A stretch of DNA of 64,000 bases from Davidsoniella eucalypti (taxonomy: Eukaryota > Ascomycota > Sordariomycetes > Microascales > Ceratocystidaceae): contig RMBW01000030.1 of assembly GCA_004009845.1 (NCBI GenBank), forward strand, positions 62,001-126,000, written 5' to 3'. The position numbers and the translations under genes are program-made. The notes below the pieces were generated by a model that saw nothing but the letters and a program-made list of their open reading frames with translations, was not told where the DNA came from and did no database searches. Position 1 is the first letter of the stretch; every line of letters starts with the position of its first letter. Below are positions 38,401 through 51,451 of the stretch, piece by piece.

Positions 38401-41400
38401 ATAGCAATACTCGAATAAAAAATTGTTGCTTCAAATGGGGAAAAAAGTGATATATGCTTCAAGTAAAATCAATTTCTGTATCTGGAAATAGTCTATCGAG
38501 AGCCTACATACTTGATCCGATAAACCTACTCTAAAACCTGGAATTTAGGGAAGCATCCTACCCTCCAAGTCCAAACCATCGATTCTGCCATGATGATTGT
38601 AAAGTATGCCAAGATTGGGCTCACAATGAGGCCAGTTTTTTCCTTTCTTTATTCTGGGGTAAAGCTGTGCGATCTCTCGACCTGATGCATCGACCTGAGT
38701 ATGAACCTTTAACAGGTGGTCCTTGAATAGGTTGACCTTGAACAAATTGAGGCCCGGTCTGGATAATCGATGTGACATTGGACAACGAAGCAAACTATCA
38801 CTAACCCTAGTCCAATTATAGAACACACGTACATATATACACATCTGTAAAATGTTATTGTACTTTTGGGGTTCTCAAGACACAGATAGTACTTATATGT
38901 CAAAATGTTTAGGCATCATGCGGACTAATCGTTGCCCTGCATTCATTCTGGGATCGACGTCATTTTTTGTGTAAGTTATAACATGACTTCTTATAATATA
39001 TGTACTATGAATCCCACTTCCCATGACAACAGGGCTGGCGGTGAGGCCAGGCTACCTATCACCAATACGAAAAAATGCGCTATAGTACTCTACCGGCAAG
39101 TGCCGAGACGAAAAGGAGCGGTTTTGTGATTTAAATCGTCGAAAGAAAGTTCAAATGGCCTATAAAAGCAAATAAGACGTGGCGGGCTGAGAAAACATTC
39201 AACGATTAGCTAGGCACGGAGGCGTGGTAATATTCCGCATTATAATTTGATGGAACATCTGTATTTGAAGTAGGCTGACTGACAGATAGCTACTCATCTT
39301 AATCCCCGAGAAGCTATTCCTACCACGGCCAACCTTCATCGAGGCCATGACTGACTGAAGCCAAGCAATTGGTACGTTGACTGATGACTATAAGAGAACG
39401 TCGTGTGACAATGAGCCGTCTACAATGTGTTTTCTGTGTAGCGATCATGCTGTACACTGCTATTCATCGTCAGGCGCACATGACCCAACACTGAGATATC
39501 ATTCCTTGTATATTGCTTAGATAGCTGACTAGAACACTCGCTCGAGATACAGCTAGTTCAATATCAACACAGGGGGGACAGGAGTGAAGAGACAACGGAT
39601 CATCGTCATAGTACATTGATTAGTGGGTAGCCTCTTTTCGGTAGCCAGCACAGCAAAACGCCACGCCTACGCATCAGAGGCTCAGCCTACATACAGCCTT
39701 TTACGTATATTGACATCGACTAATAGAGATAGAGAGAGAGAGAAAGAGAGACGTTAAAGTGCGGCACTGTGCGGAAGGCGAAACAAGCGCCAACCGAGTT
39801 AACATGTTGTATCACAGTTAGTTAATATTGAAGATGACGGATTGGGCTAGCACAATATCACAGCTGGTGATCGATGTAGAGATAGCCTGTTTCATGCATC
39901 TGAGCTGGAGGTGGACTCGAAAAGCCGTAAAACGCAATATAACCCTTTACAGCCTACTCATATAACAAGCCAAGTGATTTGTCTTCACATATTTCGATAC
40001 CGCTACCACGATCTGCTTACACCAACTTGTTCTGACGATAAGTCTCCGGGCTGCCTCTGAATAGTAACAAGACCTATAAGGTAAATCGCCCATATCTTAC
40101 TAGCTGTAGCCCGGATAGATAGACGGCACAAAGGAAAGGTGCTCTCCATTGTCAAATTGTGTCCGAGTCTTACCGAGGTGACAAGTGTTCTTCTATTTAG
40201 CGTACATTATTATACTGCAAACGTGTATATATCATATGTTGTATGTAGTCGCAAATTCAAGACGAAATATTTGTAATGGGTTCGCAGTCATATTATTTGA
40301 TTGGTGCATAATAAAGTAAGAGAGCCCTGCACGTAATTTAGCTTGTTTGGGAAATACATAACAAACTTGGGATCAGGCCAGCCGAGAATCTTTAGCACAA
40401 TGACCTCTTTTCACGTCATATAGTAGTGAAACACTGCAAATGATGTGAATCCTTAATTTTTGAGTATCGATAGTTGCATTTGCTAGCTTTTGATTGACTG
40501 AAGAATGTTCTCAAGTTCTATGGCAAATAAAGAACAAGTATGGCGATCTAAATCAGACCAAACAATTAAGATTTTTTTTTTTTTTTTGGCTACCGCAAGA
40601 TGGCAAAAATCCTCTTTGCCACTTGCCTTGAACCAAAAAATGCAAAATTAGTTCGGGCTTTTCTACATAGAACTTGCGAATTGAATAAGGCCTCGCCATA
40701 GCTTGGAAGGGCTCGTTGGATGTAAATAAATAAGCTGGTTCCGGATCTTCATAGACTCTCGGACACGCTTCGTTCGTTAAAGAAGCTGAGATATAAACAT
40801 ACCAGAAGCGAATTTGTAAATCAAAATAGGACGTAAGACTAAGATTGAAAGCATAAACAAAAAAGGGCTCGGCTGGTCTGGAGCCGTGATTTTCCATTTA
40901 GTGGTCAAGGTTATGAATAGCCTCTAGGCAGCAACAACAAGGATCTTTAATTTTTACTCTCATTCCATCCAATCCGACTAGTTCTATTTTGCTGTTAATG
41001 TAGTGCAAAAGAATCGTAGTCAACCAATGTTTAGCCACAATTATATTAAGACCCAAGTAATAAAAGTGAAAAAAGGGCCGGGCAACAAACGTTAAGCATG
41101 GCCGAAGAGAAGGCCGTTTCCTGACTTGTTAATTCACCTGTTCACGATATGAACACTGCTTTTCTGTGAAGTAGTGAGAACCAATAGTTGTGCCAACTGC
41201 TCCGTGCTCTAAAAAAGTAATACAAAACGAGACATGACGCGCTACAAAGGTTCCGTCTTGTTGATCACGAGCTGGCAGATGCATCTGCGTCTTTTCGTTC
41301 ACACCACTTGAACATCCTTGTGTTGAATGACTTGTATACACACGTAGCCAACGTAATGTATGCAACTTGATACGGGAGGCTTGCCTAAAGACCAATAATA

Positions 41401-43300
41401 TTTGGAGGTAATATCTGAAGGAGTCAGAAAAATTGAAACCAGCAGACCAAGCCCGTTCTTTCGGTATGAGACCAGCCACGTCTAAGATCAACCTTCTATA
41501 TTGGAACTCCACTATCACGACATCATTGGGTTTGGGACTGGGCCATTGGATATCAAATCAACAACTGGTATGCGTATATTACCATGACATGTGAATTTCT
41601 AATAGCAGTAATCATGTATAATATGAACACTGGTTTCATGATCTGAACAAGGCTGTCAAGGCTACGTGGCGGATATAACACTCTGCGTTTTGTGGCACGT
41701 ATCATAATGCCAATTGCATAACAACTGCTCGAATGACGAGTGGCAAAAACATGTATTGCATTGCAAATAAGATATGAATTAAGTCTTACTAAAGGGCACA
41801 AGACCTTGGTTATCAGCAAGTGAAAAAAAAAAAAAGCCTAGGTATCAGATTCAAATCTGTCATCAAGCTTTGCGAGGGAGGCGGGGAGGATCTTGTTAAC
41901 CCCGTTGGATGCCTAGAATATTGGTCCTTTGTTACATATATAGCAGTCATACTTGTGGAGTTTCCGGGTGCTCTTGAACCGGTGGGATGACCCTGTGTTG
42001 TGGTTCACGATGTTATCATTACTTGGGCACTTCAGGAGTCTGACAAGAGCAAGGTAACCAGTCAGCCAGCCTAGTGTACTGTGGCCATAAGATAGGCTAT
42101 GGGATGATCCTGTCGATTCCGTTCTTCGAGATTGAGACACCGAGAGAGAGAAAATATAGAATACAGAATATCAAGTAGGGAGAAACGGTTAGTGAACCGT
42201 CCGTGTGACTCTGTGATCTACGGTAGAGGTAGCGTCACAATCTTCGAATAAATGAAGTAATGCCCTTTTTCTCTCACCGGCTGTGTCATATTCTTCCATT
42301 TCAAAGTATATATTTCTACATGCAGAAATGGTGATATTACTAAGATCCTGTCTCGATGTCGGTGAGCTAGAAGGTTGTTTCTGCATGCTTGGTGAGAAAA
42401 GAGTCGATTAGCAAAACATGATCAAAAATGATATATCTAAACCGAGACTGATAAATACTGATTCACACCATGTCCACATTCCATTCCACCTTCGGGTAAT
42501 CAATTAGGCACCATCGTGTCATGTTTCTTTCCCTGGGGTTTGCTGGTATCACCGCTACTCTTAAGGAGTTTAGACCGGCTGTGAATATACGCCCGTGATG
42601 TTAGCAGTATTTAGTATTTTAGTCATCAAACCGCTATGGGCCCCTTTGTAGTATTTTTATCTATAATCAGCCTGATACCACGAGATTGGATTCATAGCAT
42701 ATGTGAAGGAAATGTATTGATATCTAAATTCAGTGGCCCATCTCGAAGTTGTCCGAGCAAGGTTCTATAGCTAAATGTACACCCTCCAATGTTGATGGCA
42801 ATAATTCGACATATACAAGAACATGGACGACAACGATGAGCCATGATGATTCATTTGACGTCGATCCAGCTACCTAAAATGGCTGACCCGTTCTTCTATT
42901 ATAACATTTCTATTCCCCGTAAAAAGCAAGACTTGGATTCTTTACTTGATTTGCTGCCTATGAGTTACATTATGACGAATGACAGACACTTCACAGACAA
43001 TGGTAGATATCTGAAATGAAACCAGGATGGATATTTTAACCTTGATTATTCAAAATGAATTTATCCGCGTACTGCAAAAAAGAAAAATAACTGTCGAGAC
43101 ATTCCCGCAGAATTGCGGAAAAGCACGATGACCGATTTGTGCAACCAACCAACCAGGACATTTGACATAGAAGATAGGAAAATAATTAAAAAAAGTTAAA
43201 CGAAAAGAACAAAGGATTCTCCTAGTTTGCGAGGATGGATACCGACCATAGAATAGGCATTACATGTATCAGGGCACTTTGCCCCCATCTAGATATGCAT
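29441..43300. other. Long A+T-rich non-coding stretch (about 13.9 kb)
   Basis: No recognisable gene. Open frames stay below 160 codons and resemble nothing I know; the longest, minus strand 37809-38285, is weakly plausible at best. Two short telomere-like arrays lie at 31955-31966 and 35619-35631. The part near 43,301 probably holds the SUB2 3' UTR. Confidence 0.5.
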
Positions 43301-45762
43301 TTACGAAGCCATGTAGGTGCTAGCATCAATGCCCTCCTTGGGGTACTCGGGGACGGGCACCTCGAAGCGCTTCTCAATCGACTTGAGAACCTCCTTGTCC
43401 TCCTCTGAGCTGATGAAGGATATGGCAAGACCCTTGGTACCGAAACGGCCGGCACGACCGACGCGGTGCAGGTACGAATCAGCATCAGCAGGCATATCAT
43501 AGTTGATAGCCAGGTTGATACGCTCGATATCGATACCACGACCGAAAACGTCAGTAGCAACGCAGATGCGCTTGTTGAAGTCCTTGAACTCTTTGTAGCG
43601 GCGAATACTATTTGATAGTTAGTGATAGTGTTCTCTGAGCAAGCAGCTGCAATATTTTTAACTTACCGCTCCTCCTGGCTGACACCGGAGTGCACAGCAA
43701 TCGATGGGAAGTTGCACTCGCGCAGCAGCTTATCAAGCTGGGTGCAGCGGGCAGTGCTCTTGACGAAGATAATGACCTGGTTGAACTGAAGGTCGTCCAG
43801 AAGCTGGTTCAGTCTGCGGTTCTTCTCCCGCTCCTCCAGAGGCTGGAAGTACTGCTGCAGACCGTGCAGCGTGAGCTTGGTGTCCTCGTCAACATAGTGC
43901 TCAGTAGGGTTCTGCATGAACTTGCGGCAGATAGGTTTAACCTCATCGGACAGAGTGGCCGAGAACATCATGACCTGCTTCTGAGGAGGAGTAGCACGGA
44001 AAATCTCCTGGACGTCACGACGCATGTCTTGAGGGGAGTTTAGGTTAGCAGGGAACAGGATTTCTACGATTAATTGATGTCAACTTACCGATCTGATCAA
44101 GCATCTTGTCGCACTCGTCTAGAACGAACATGCGGATGCTACCTAGGCGCAGGAACTTCTCGCGAACAAGAGCGTTCATGCGACCAGGAGTGCCGACAAT
44201 GATGTGAGGGCAAGTGTCCTTGTTCTTGATAATTTCAACATCCTTGGCGATGGGAGTACCACCGTAGAAGACAGCAGTGCGGATATCAGGCAGATACTTT
44301 GAGAAACGGTTGTACTCGTTGCGGATCTGGAAAGCCAGCTCGCGAGTATGGCACATGATAAGAACCGATACCTCACCATCAACGGGCTCTAGACGCTGAA
44401 GAGTAGCAAGGGTGAAAACGGCAGTCTTACCCAGACCAGACTTGGCCTGGCAGATGATGTCACCACCCAGAAGAGCTTGGGGAATGCAAGTTTGTTGGAC
44501 TGTTGGTGTGGGAGATGATGTTAGAAATGAGTCCACGGTAAAGCTTTATGAGATGAGCGAAGAAGTAGACAAAGTGTTTGTCGACATCTTGTCAAGAAGA
44601 TAAGAACGAGTATTGGGGATGAGCTCCGCAGGAAAACAAGAAGAAGAGTCGCAGTTATCATGTGTTAGAACGTTTCAAGTCCATGACATAAAAAGATAAA
44701 TAATAAAAAAGAAGTGTCGTAACCATATTCCATGTTTCGTTCCGTTCGATAAAGTGATGTCGCCAGTATATAAGTTGATATCCAAATCATGCCGATAATG
44801 GCTACCAAATTTGTCGTAAGAAACAAGATGTCGTTCAGCCTGTCAGACATCAATTAGGAATTTTCATCCTGCTTGAGCCTCATCGCTGACACCAAAGCAC
44901 GAAGAGATATATCTTCCATGCTAAGATGGCATTGAAGACAGTGTCATGGCATTAATGCTCTTCATTTCTGAAAGTGTCAATCGTTGCCATGGTAAGTGCT
45001 AAAGATATGCTTCGAGATTCGTTCCCAAATGAAGATGCATAGTGAAGGCAATGGGAAGGATAGAATGAAGCATTTCAGCAACATCAACTCCATCCTCATC
45101 GGATCGCAAATGTCCATCACAAGGACTAGTGAGATCGAGTATCGTATCATACACGCGTCCGTGTCTACAGCGTTGATGCCGTGAAGCTTGGTCATATCCA
45201 ATAACACCGTTCCAGGTGCAAAGGAAGCTGATTGAAGCTTAGACCGAAAGATAGATAGATTGGCTTAGACATTGGTGATGAACGCCTTGTAAAGGACGTT
45301 CATCAATTGCTCGGATAACCCTTGAGTGGTATATCATCAAGTATATCGACCGCGATGTAGATGCGTGGTGGTTGGTAGGTGTCGCAAGGAAAGCTATGGT
45401 CCTATCCTGTGTTGGACATATGGTTCTTCTTGATCTTCTTTTTTTCGACTCTTTCTTGATTCCCCGGATAGCTGGAGGGATGCGAGTAGATGCTTTGGGT
45501 GTTGTGCTTGAGATATATGCAATTAGAAAGGTAACTGACCCTCGGAAGGATGTTCGAAACCGCAGTCTGCGATGGCGCGCAGAAGCTCGGTCTTCAGGAA
45601 GAAGTCACGAAAACCAGTCGAGTGAATACCGACGTATGAACCCTTCTTATCGACGGGCTCAGCGCCGGCAGTCTCTTTCTTGGCTGCGGTGGAGGCCGAG
45701 GTCTCCTTGTTGGTGATGACCTCGTCATCAGAGTAGTCGATGAGATCCTCCTCAGCAGACAT
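43301..45762 (-). CDS. SUB2: ATP-dependent RNA helicase Sub2/UAP56, four exons
   Basis: Join 45762-45540, 44499-44089, 44027-43667, 43607-43301 (1302 nt, 433 residues). The DEAD-box helicase of the TREX complex acts in spliceosome assembly and mRNA export. The N-terminus MSAEEDLIDYSDDE is typical of Sub2. Motifs: Q motif with GFEHPSEVQQTCIPQ (residues 68-82), motif I AKSGLGKT (93-100), CHTRELAFQI, GTPGR, motif II DECD (202-205, the Sub2 variant of DEAD), SAT (234-236), IIFVKS, VATDVFGRGIDI (348-359), HRVGRAGR (379-386). All junctions restore conserved text. Intron 1 is 1040 nt, much longer than introns 2 and 3 (61 and 59 nt), and starts GTCAGT. The sense strand just upstream of the ATG is CT-rich (about 45884-45935). 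RPR2 lies divergently 760 bp away. Confidence 0.97.
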
Positions 45763-46522
45763 GATGGTCGTTATGATGGAAAATTAATCAAAAAGGATGT
45801 CGAGATGTATCTTTGATGATTTCGCAATGATGCTCAAGATCAACAATCGGAGATGCACAGAGGAGAGAGAACTTGGGAAGCTTTCAATTGGGGATGAATG
45901 AAAGAGGGAAAGAAGAAAGGGAAAGGGAGAAAGCTTGCAAAATTCCTGGGGACAAGAATTTACAAACAAGCTTGGGCCGTTCTGCTCAGTAAATCGATGG
46001 CAGGGCAACGATCGATGTTGGATAGAAAAGAAGAGAGGAAAAACACTCAGTCAAGGGGTCGAATGCAGGAAAACTGAGCATTGGTTAAGTAAACTGACTA
46101 GCTGAGAAAATGCGGACTATGAGACAAGGCTTAGGAGAGACGAGGCTGCTGCCTGTCTGCCTTAGGATTTTGTCAAGCGGTGGAAGGTGGCAGAAGGCAA
46201 TCGCCAACGTGTGCCAAGCGCGCAACTATGGACCAATCACAGCGCACTCTGTTATTTTTGCTACTGGCTAATTATCGGCTAGACAATCACACTAGCTGTC
46301 ACTCAGAGGATTTCTCACCGAGCTCACCGAGAAACTTCTCATGGGCTCATTGGTATAATTGTAGTAGACTAACTATATCACATGCCACGCTCAATATGCA
46401 ATATACTCATTCCGGTATATTAGTTATCGTTTCTCAGTAGCCCAGATAAAAATTTCAAACCAAGCCTTTCCAATCTTGACTACAATCCTTAGAAGGTTCT
46501 CTCTCTCTTGACAAACCCAAAA

Positions 46523-47158
46523 ATGGCGAAGGAAAAGGGAAAGGGCAAAGACAAAAAGAGCCAGTCAATTCCAAATAAGCAGGCGTACCAACGAATGAAC
46601 TACCTCTATCAAGCATCTCAGCTGCTCGTTACCGAGAAACTAAAGCTTCAAAGCAGTGTAAATTATCCTACTTCTCTATCAAAACCACCACAACCCCCAT
46701 CTTCGAATGAACCATCAACCTCTTCGCTTCAAGCCAAGGAAGAAGCTGCTTCTCTACAACATCTTTCCAGCTCTTCCCGTCGGCTGAATGGGATCATCCG
46801 AGATGTTGCACAACGCATGCAAATCAGGTTATCAACTGATATAAAACGAAGCATGTGTAGAGACTGCAATGCACTACTACAACCCGCTACCGGCAATAGC
46901 AAAACTCGGGTGTTAGCCAAGCAGAATCTATTAGAGATTTCCTGTATAGCGTGTGGTCGTGTCAAACGTTTCCCTATTGAGGGAAAAGTATCAAAAGTCG
47001 GCTCTATTGATGCCAATGTCGAACTTCATCAGATCACACCAACACCGTCTGCGAGGAAATTGAAGCAAAAAGAACGCAAACAAAAAAGAAACCAAGCGCT
47101 GAAAGAACGCGCACTCAAACAAAGAAAGGTGTTGAGAGCAAAAATCACAAAGGTATAG
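46523..47158 (+). CDS. RPR2: RNase P/MRP protein subunit Rpr2/Rpp21 family
   Basis: Single exon, 211 residues from the ATG at 46523 (context AAAAATGGCG). Rpr2/Rpp21 is the zinc-binding subunit of nuclear RNase P, which matures tRNA 5' ends. Seen here: a Lys-rich start, helical NKQAYQRMNYLYQASQLL (18-35), a Ser/Pro-rich linker (50-88), RLNGIIRDVAQRMQIRLSTD (87-106) and IKRSMCRDCNALLQP (107-121). The zinc ribbon is formed by C112-x2-C115 and C141-x2-C144, with ISCIACGRVKRFP, followed by a basic Lys/Arg-rich tail. The four-Cys spacing and the text around it fit the family; the related RNase MRP subunit Snm1 is the main alternative. It is divergent from SUB2 and convergent with HSK3 (272 bp between stop codons). 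Confidence 0.85.
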   Translation: MAKEKGKGKDKKSQSIPNKQAYQRMNYLYQASQLLVTEKLKLQSSVNYPTSLSKPPQPPSSNEPSTSSLQAKEEAASLQHLSSSSRRLNGIIRDVAQRMQIRLSTDIKRSMCRDCNALLQPATGNSKTRVLAKQNLLEISCIACGRVKRFPIEGKVSKVGSIDANVELHQITPTPSARKLKQKERKQKRNQALKERALKQRKVLRAKITKV

Positions 47159-47430
47159 CCCTTGCCAGGCTTTGTCAGGCTTTGTAAGTTATATACATTG
47201 ATGATGATCATAGTAATGGGAGACTGACTATCGAGTAGTTTCATATATCACGCGTGCTGCATTACTTATAAAAGATTTCGAAATAAAAATAGAATTATCA
47301 TGTCGCCCATTTGCACGTATACTCATTTCTTGTGATAGAATGTTGGCTATCACTCGCTTGTTGATGAAGATACCAGTTTTTATCTAATGTGGCGCGATAG
47401 TATCATCACAATCACAAAACCCAACCATGC

Positions 47431-47888
47431 TTAAACCTTACTAGCGGGTTGTTGCTGTACCGATTCCTCACCCAAAACTTTACTCGCTGCCATGAACCTA
47501 TCTCAAAAAGTCAGAGTCTATGTTCGATACTAAATGCAAGGTGTATAGGGGGGGTACTTACAATCCACTATGCCAAGCTCCCAGTCCTTTCATGGCTTCA
47601 GCTTGAACACTCGTCATACGAAGTAGATTCTCAGTGTCGGCTAGGTTGGAGGAAAGTTGGGCAAGTTGATTTTGAAGGTTGGCCTTGGTGTGAGTCCAAT
47701 CTAGTCAGTTGCGCATTCTCATTTTTTTGTTGCTTGTCGTTCCCAGTATGATGGTAGCTGAATTGAAGCACTTGGATTTTATTCTATGTCGTATCTAGGA
47801 GCAGGACTAAACATACAAGTTGACGTTGCTTGACAGCACCACTACCGGCTGCCATAGATGGCCGACTGATAGGTTGCCTAGATGACAT
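47431..47888 (-). CDS. HSK3: DASH complex subunit Hsk3, three small exons
   Basis: Join 47888-47817, 47683-47562, 47497-47431 (261 nt, 86 residues). Hsk3 is a small helical subunit of the outer-kinetochore DASH/Dam1 ring, which couples kinetochores to spindle microtubules. The spliced product reads MSSRQPISRP at the start, then KQRQLANLQNQLAQLSSNL, ADTENLLRMTSVQAEAMKGL and FMAASKVLGEE. The NLADTENLLRMT-VQAE core and the C-terminal MAASKVLGEE are family hallmarks. Introns are 133 nt (GTATGT...CACCAAG, with CTGAC as likely branch point) and 64 nt (GTAAGT...GATAG). Every junction keeps frame and conserved text. It is too short and too interrupted to be found as one open frame. Confidence 0.93.
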
Positions 47889-49091
47889 TTTTGGATAACT
47901 CCTTTTTGGTTAAAGATAATATCGTAGTGCGTAAAATTGTCGTATGGCGATTGACAGACGTTGAACACGACGCGCATTTTGTAAGGGTTAAGGAAACAGA
48001 CACGGGCAGCTAGCCCCATATTTATCTGTATGACGATGAATTCTGTCATATCACGTGACCATAACAGTAAAGCACTTACGTTTGAAAGATTTAAACTACG
48101 GGACTTTTAAAATAAAATTATCTGTAGCTATATGCCTACAAGCTGCAATCATGGAGATGACCTGAATAGGTGACTTGAATAGGAGAAGTGCTAGCCAGAA
48201 TAGCACAGTGCTGCCGCACCAACTTGCTTTCATTTCATTTGTGACTAATAGTACTACTAGTTTCCAGCCTATTTTTTTTAAAGGACATAGATATATAATG
48301 ATATTGGCAATTCTTCATTCTTCTTAGGACTTAAATGGTGATGTTAGTAATGATACGTTGCACTTGTAGAATTGACGGTACTAACACCGAGGAGACAGGC
48401 TATTTTTCATCTCCTATCTATCGACATCATTGATGTTGTCAAGTATATAGCATTGGACTATATTGATGCTAGTAATTGACTTCTAACTGAAATATATATT
48501 AGCTACAACTAGGATGCTCATCACTCATCTGAATAACAAGAGGGCCCTGGAGAGCAGTACGACAACTAAGGTCTTAGCTCTAAACAGGAACGTGTTGAGG
48601 TTGTTAACAGTATGTATGCAGTAACGCCTTCGGACATATATATTTGTGTTTATCATTGGACTTGAGCTTGCCATTATGTCATATTTTGCGACAGTTGATG
48701 GCATGTTTCGCGCGGAGACAGTCGTCCGATGTCATCATCCGAAAAAACCGAAGGCGCCCAAATTCGAAGGTTACACAAATTGATCTCTACAACGTCAACC
48801 CACTGTTACTTCAGAGCAATACGACTGCATGCTTCAAGCGGAAGACATTGATTATTGCCATCTCCTTGCCAAGCCCTGGGCGTCTAGCAATCGCAAATGT
48901 AAGTCGATTTAAGCATCTGTCATGCCTTTTTTTATGACTTCTTAAGGCTCTATTTAGGGGTCAAGAGAATCTCCGTTCAGAAAAACCCAAAGGTAAATTA
49001 ACGGGACTTCAGCATTGACTACTTAGTATTCTTTGTTTAGAGCAAAACGTCGAGAACGGCTGACCAGACCTCGGCTCGGGACCGGCCCCGG
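47889..49091. other. Intergenic spacer upstream of HSK3
   Basis: A+T-rich with no gene seen. It includes the HSK3 promoter. A CACGTG-like core, ATCACGTGACC (about 48051-48061), lies roughly 165 bp upstream of the HSK3 ATG and could be a bHLH or Cbf1-type site. Confidence 0.4.
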
Positions 49092-49148
49092 TTTGATTTG
49101 ATTTGATTATATTTAACGTCTACCTAAATCACTAAGATCATACAACGC
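49092..49148 (-). mobile_element. Solo LINE 3' tail
   Basis: The reverse complement reads ATGATCTTAGTGATTTAGG, then TAGACGTTAAATATAATC and AAATCAAATC repeats. It is identical to the last about 50 nt of the LINE ending near 63.2 kb, plus one mismatch at the 5' edge. This is an extremely 5'-truncated insertion of the same family. No clear target duplication is visible, and no Pol III gene is seen beside it. Confidence 0.85.
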
Positions 49149-49515
49149 TACTGTTTTTACTATTACCTTTGCTTTACACTCTATCGCCACCATTCCAACT
49201 CAGTCTTTACACCTTCAAATTGCCAAACCAACTTTAATATACAGGCATAACTCTTAATCTTAAGGCTGCTGTGAGATACCAGCGGGTAAATGTAAAAGAG
49301 TTCATAACAAAGAGGTCTTACCTTCATATACAATAGAAAAGATGATAACATACAAGTCACATTTATTAATAGTTCCATCGTTTTTTTTCAAGTATTTAAA
49401 GCTTGTATTTATGTCAAGGTTACTAGGGGTATGATGATATGAGTTATGAATGAAATAATTTTACAATGGTGTAGGCCGTCACATGTCATTAGAAGAGATA
49501 GAGAAACTGTCCCTC
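49149..49515. other. Spacer 3' of the invertase gene
   Basis: A+T-rich. Probably contains the invertase 3' UTR and terminator. No gene seen. Confidence 0.4.
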
Positions 49516-51451
49516 TTATCCCTCAATGAAGGTGATACTGGCCTCCAGCTTCCAGAGCTCGACGCTCAGGATCTCGGTGGAGTTGTCGCCCGAGGTGGAC
49601 AGCAGCTCGATACCTTTGACGGTACCCGAGATAGGGTAGACACGAGTAGTCAGAGCGGTTCTGTCGTTGGCGAACAGTTCAATGGTGGAGCGATCGTAAA
49701 TGACGGTCAGATCCAGAGTCTCCCAGGTGCCGTTGCTGAACTGGAACAGGGTGTGAGGAGCAATCTCGGGAACGGTGCGGATGTCAGCCCAGTGGGTAGA
49801 CTTGGTACGGCCAATGACAAGCTCCTCATCAGCAATATTGAACATGAGGTCAGTGAACTCGTCTGTAATGAAAAAGTTAGCATATTGTTCAATAGTTTTC
49901 GATAGTTGTAGGTGGATTGTGCTTACCGTTACCGTGCAGGAAACGAATACCAACGGGGCTGCTTTTGGGACCGGCGCGGATGGAAGCACGCATCTCGAAA
50001 GCATCGTGGTCGCTGCAGAGAGTGGATTTGGTCTTCAGGCCACCCTTCTTGGACTTAGGGATGATGGTGTGCTTGCGGCGCATCTGCTCCAGACGAGAGT
50101 CGACAATGGCAGACAGACCGCTGACGCGAGAGTTGGTAGTGCCCTTGGTGACCTCAAGAGAGGCAATGGTGTCTAACTTGGAAACCAGAGCGCCAACAAC
50201 GTTATCAACAGTCCACAGCTTGATGGTACGGGGAACGGATAGGACACCAGCCCAAAACTGAGTCTCCAGGTAGCGGATGGGGAGATCATCCTCATAAATC
50301 CAGGCCCAGAAGACGCGAGTCTCGGTGACGGGATCCCAGAAGGAGTTACCGGCGTAGACACCGCCGTAGTCGAGCTGGCCACCGTGCTTGTAGCTCATCT
50401 CAACGGAGTTGTTCTCGACAGTCCAAGGACCCTGGAGCCAGACCTGGCTCTTGTCGGAACGGAAGTTGCCCTGAGTTTCGGCAAACTCCTTGGTGACGTT
50501 CCTGCCCTCGCAACCGCAGATAATGTAGTCGTGCTGGATGGCATTGTCCTCGCTGGCAATGTTCAGGAAGTTGCAGACCTCCCAGTTGACTCCGTAGCCG
50601 CCAATCCATTTAGGCGAAGGGTCGTACTCGTCGGGGATATTGACCAGAGGGCCGACGTAGCGCCAGTTCTGAAGAGCGTTGGCATCGATCTCGTACAGCC
50701 AAGTGGTAGGAGTAACGTCACGGATACCACCAGAGATGATACCGTATAGGTATTTGCCGGTAACGTTGTTGTTCAGCATGGCCTCGACAGTGGGCCACTC
50801 GGCAACGTAGGGGTCACGCCAGCCGATGATCTCGACATCGGCGGGACCATTCTCAAGAATGGTGTTGCCTTCGTAGCGCTCCCAGGTCATACCAGAGTTG
50901 GTGGAGAAGGCCAGAGCAAGAGACTCGGAGCCGCGGGTGTAGTTGTTCTTCCAGGAGATGGGAAGGTCGTCAACGGCAGTGTAAGCGGTAGTGATGGTAC
51001 CGTTCTTCTCACCGTTGATGTTGGAGTCAATGGCACCACCAGTGTAGATACCCAGCAGATCATAAAGGTAGTCGGGATCCTGTGGGGCAATGCTAGGGCT
51101 CAGAGCCACCTGCCAGTTGAATAGGTCCTTAGAGACAGCGTTACCCCAAGAGATGTTGCCCCAGGTAATGGCGTCGGGAGTCCACTGGAAACCAACGTGG
51201 TAGTTCTGGTTCACGGAATCGTAGCCAGGCGCACAGGGATCGTTGATCCAACCCTGCTTGGGCATAACGTGAGTCTGGGGACGGTAGTCGAGGCACTCAG
51301 CAGTCAGAGTGCCGTTTGAGATGGCGAGCTCCAGGCACTGGGCATCGTGAGCAGCACGAGCAGCCAGAGACTGATGGCGAGCAGCCACGGGGACGGCAGC
51401 GACAGCGGCTAGCGAGAGCAGCTTCACGGCGTTGGTCTGTGAGAAAACCAT
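49516..51451 (-). CDS. Secreted GH32 invertase (beta-fructofuranosidase), two exons
   Basis: Join 51451-49927 and 49862-49516 (1872 nt, 623 residues); 64-nt intron GTAAGC...CATTACAG. It should hydrolyse sucrose or fructans outside the cell. The first about 24 residues form a signal peptide (MVFSQTNAVKLLSLAAVAAV, then PVAA). Catalytic signatures of GH32 are present: WINDPCAPGYD with nucleophile D71, GWRDPY with D213 (transition-state stabiliser) and WEVCNF with E291 (acid/base). The C-terminal part after the intron (FTDLMFNIADE ... VIYDRSTIELFANDRTALTT) is the GH32 beta-sandwich. Many N-x-S/T sequons fit a secreted glycoprotein. An in-frame ATG 39 nt further upstream exists, but the 51451 start gives the clean signal peptide. 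Invertase versus fructan-active enzyme cannot be settled by eye. Confidence 0.95.

Noticed and set aside
41840..41870. ATTCAAATC B-box-like sequence
   Set aside because: No matching cloverleaf upstream on either strand.
47449..47751. Plus-strand 100-codon frame
   Set aside because: Antisense shadow of HSK3 exons and introns, whose minus-strand reading matches a known family.
49092..49260. Possible Pol III gene beside the third LINE tail
   Set aside because: Checked about 200 bp on the expected side; no tRNA or 5S signature, so this tail does not support the Pol III-proximity idea.
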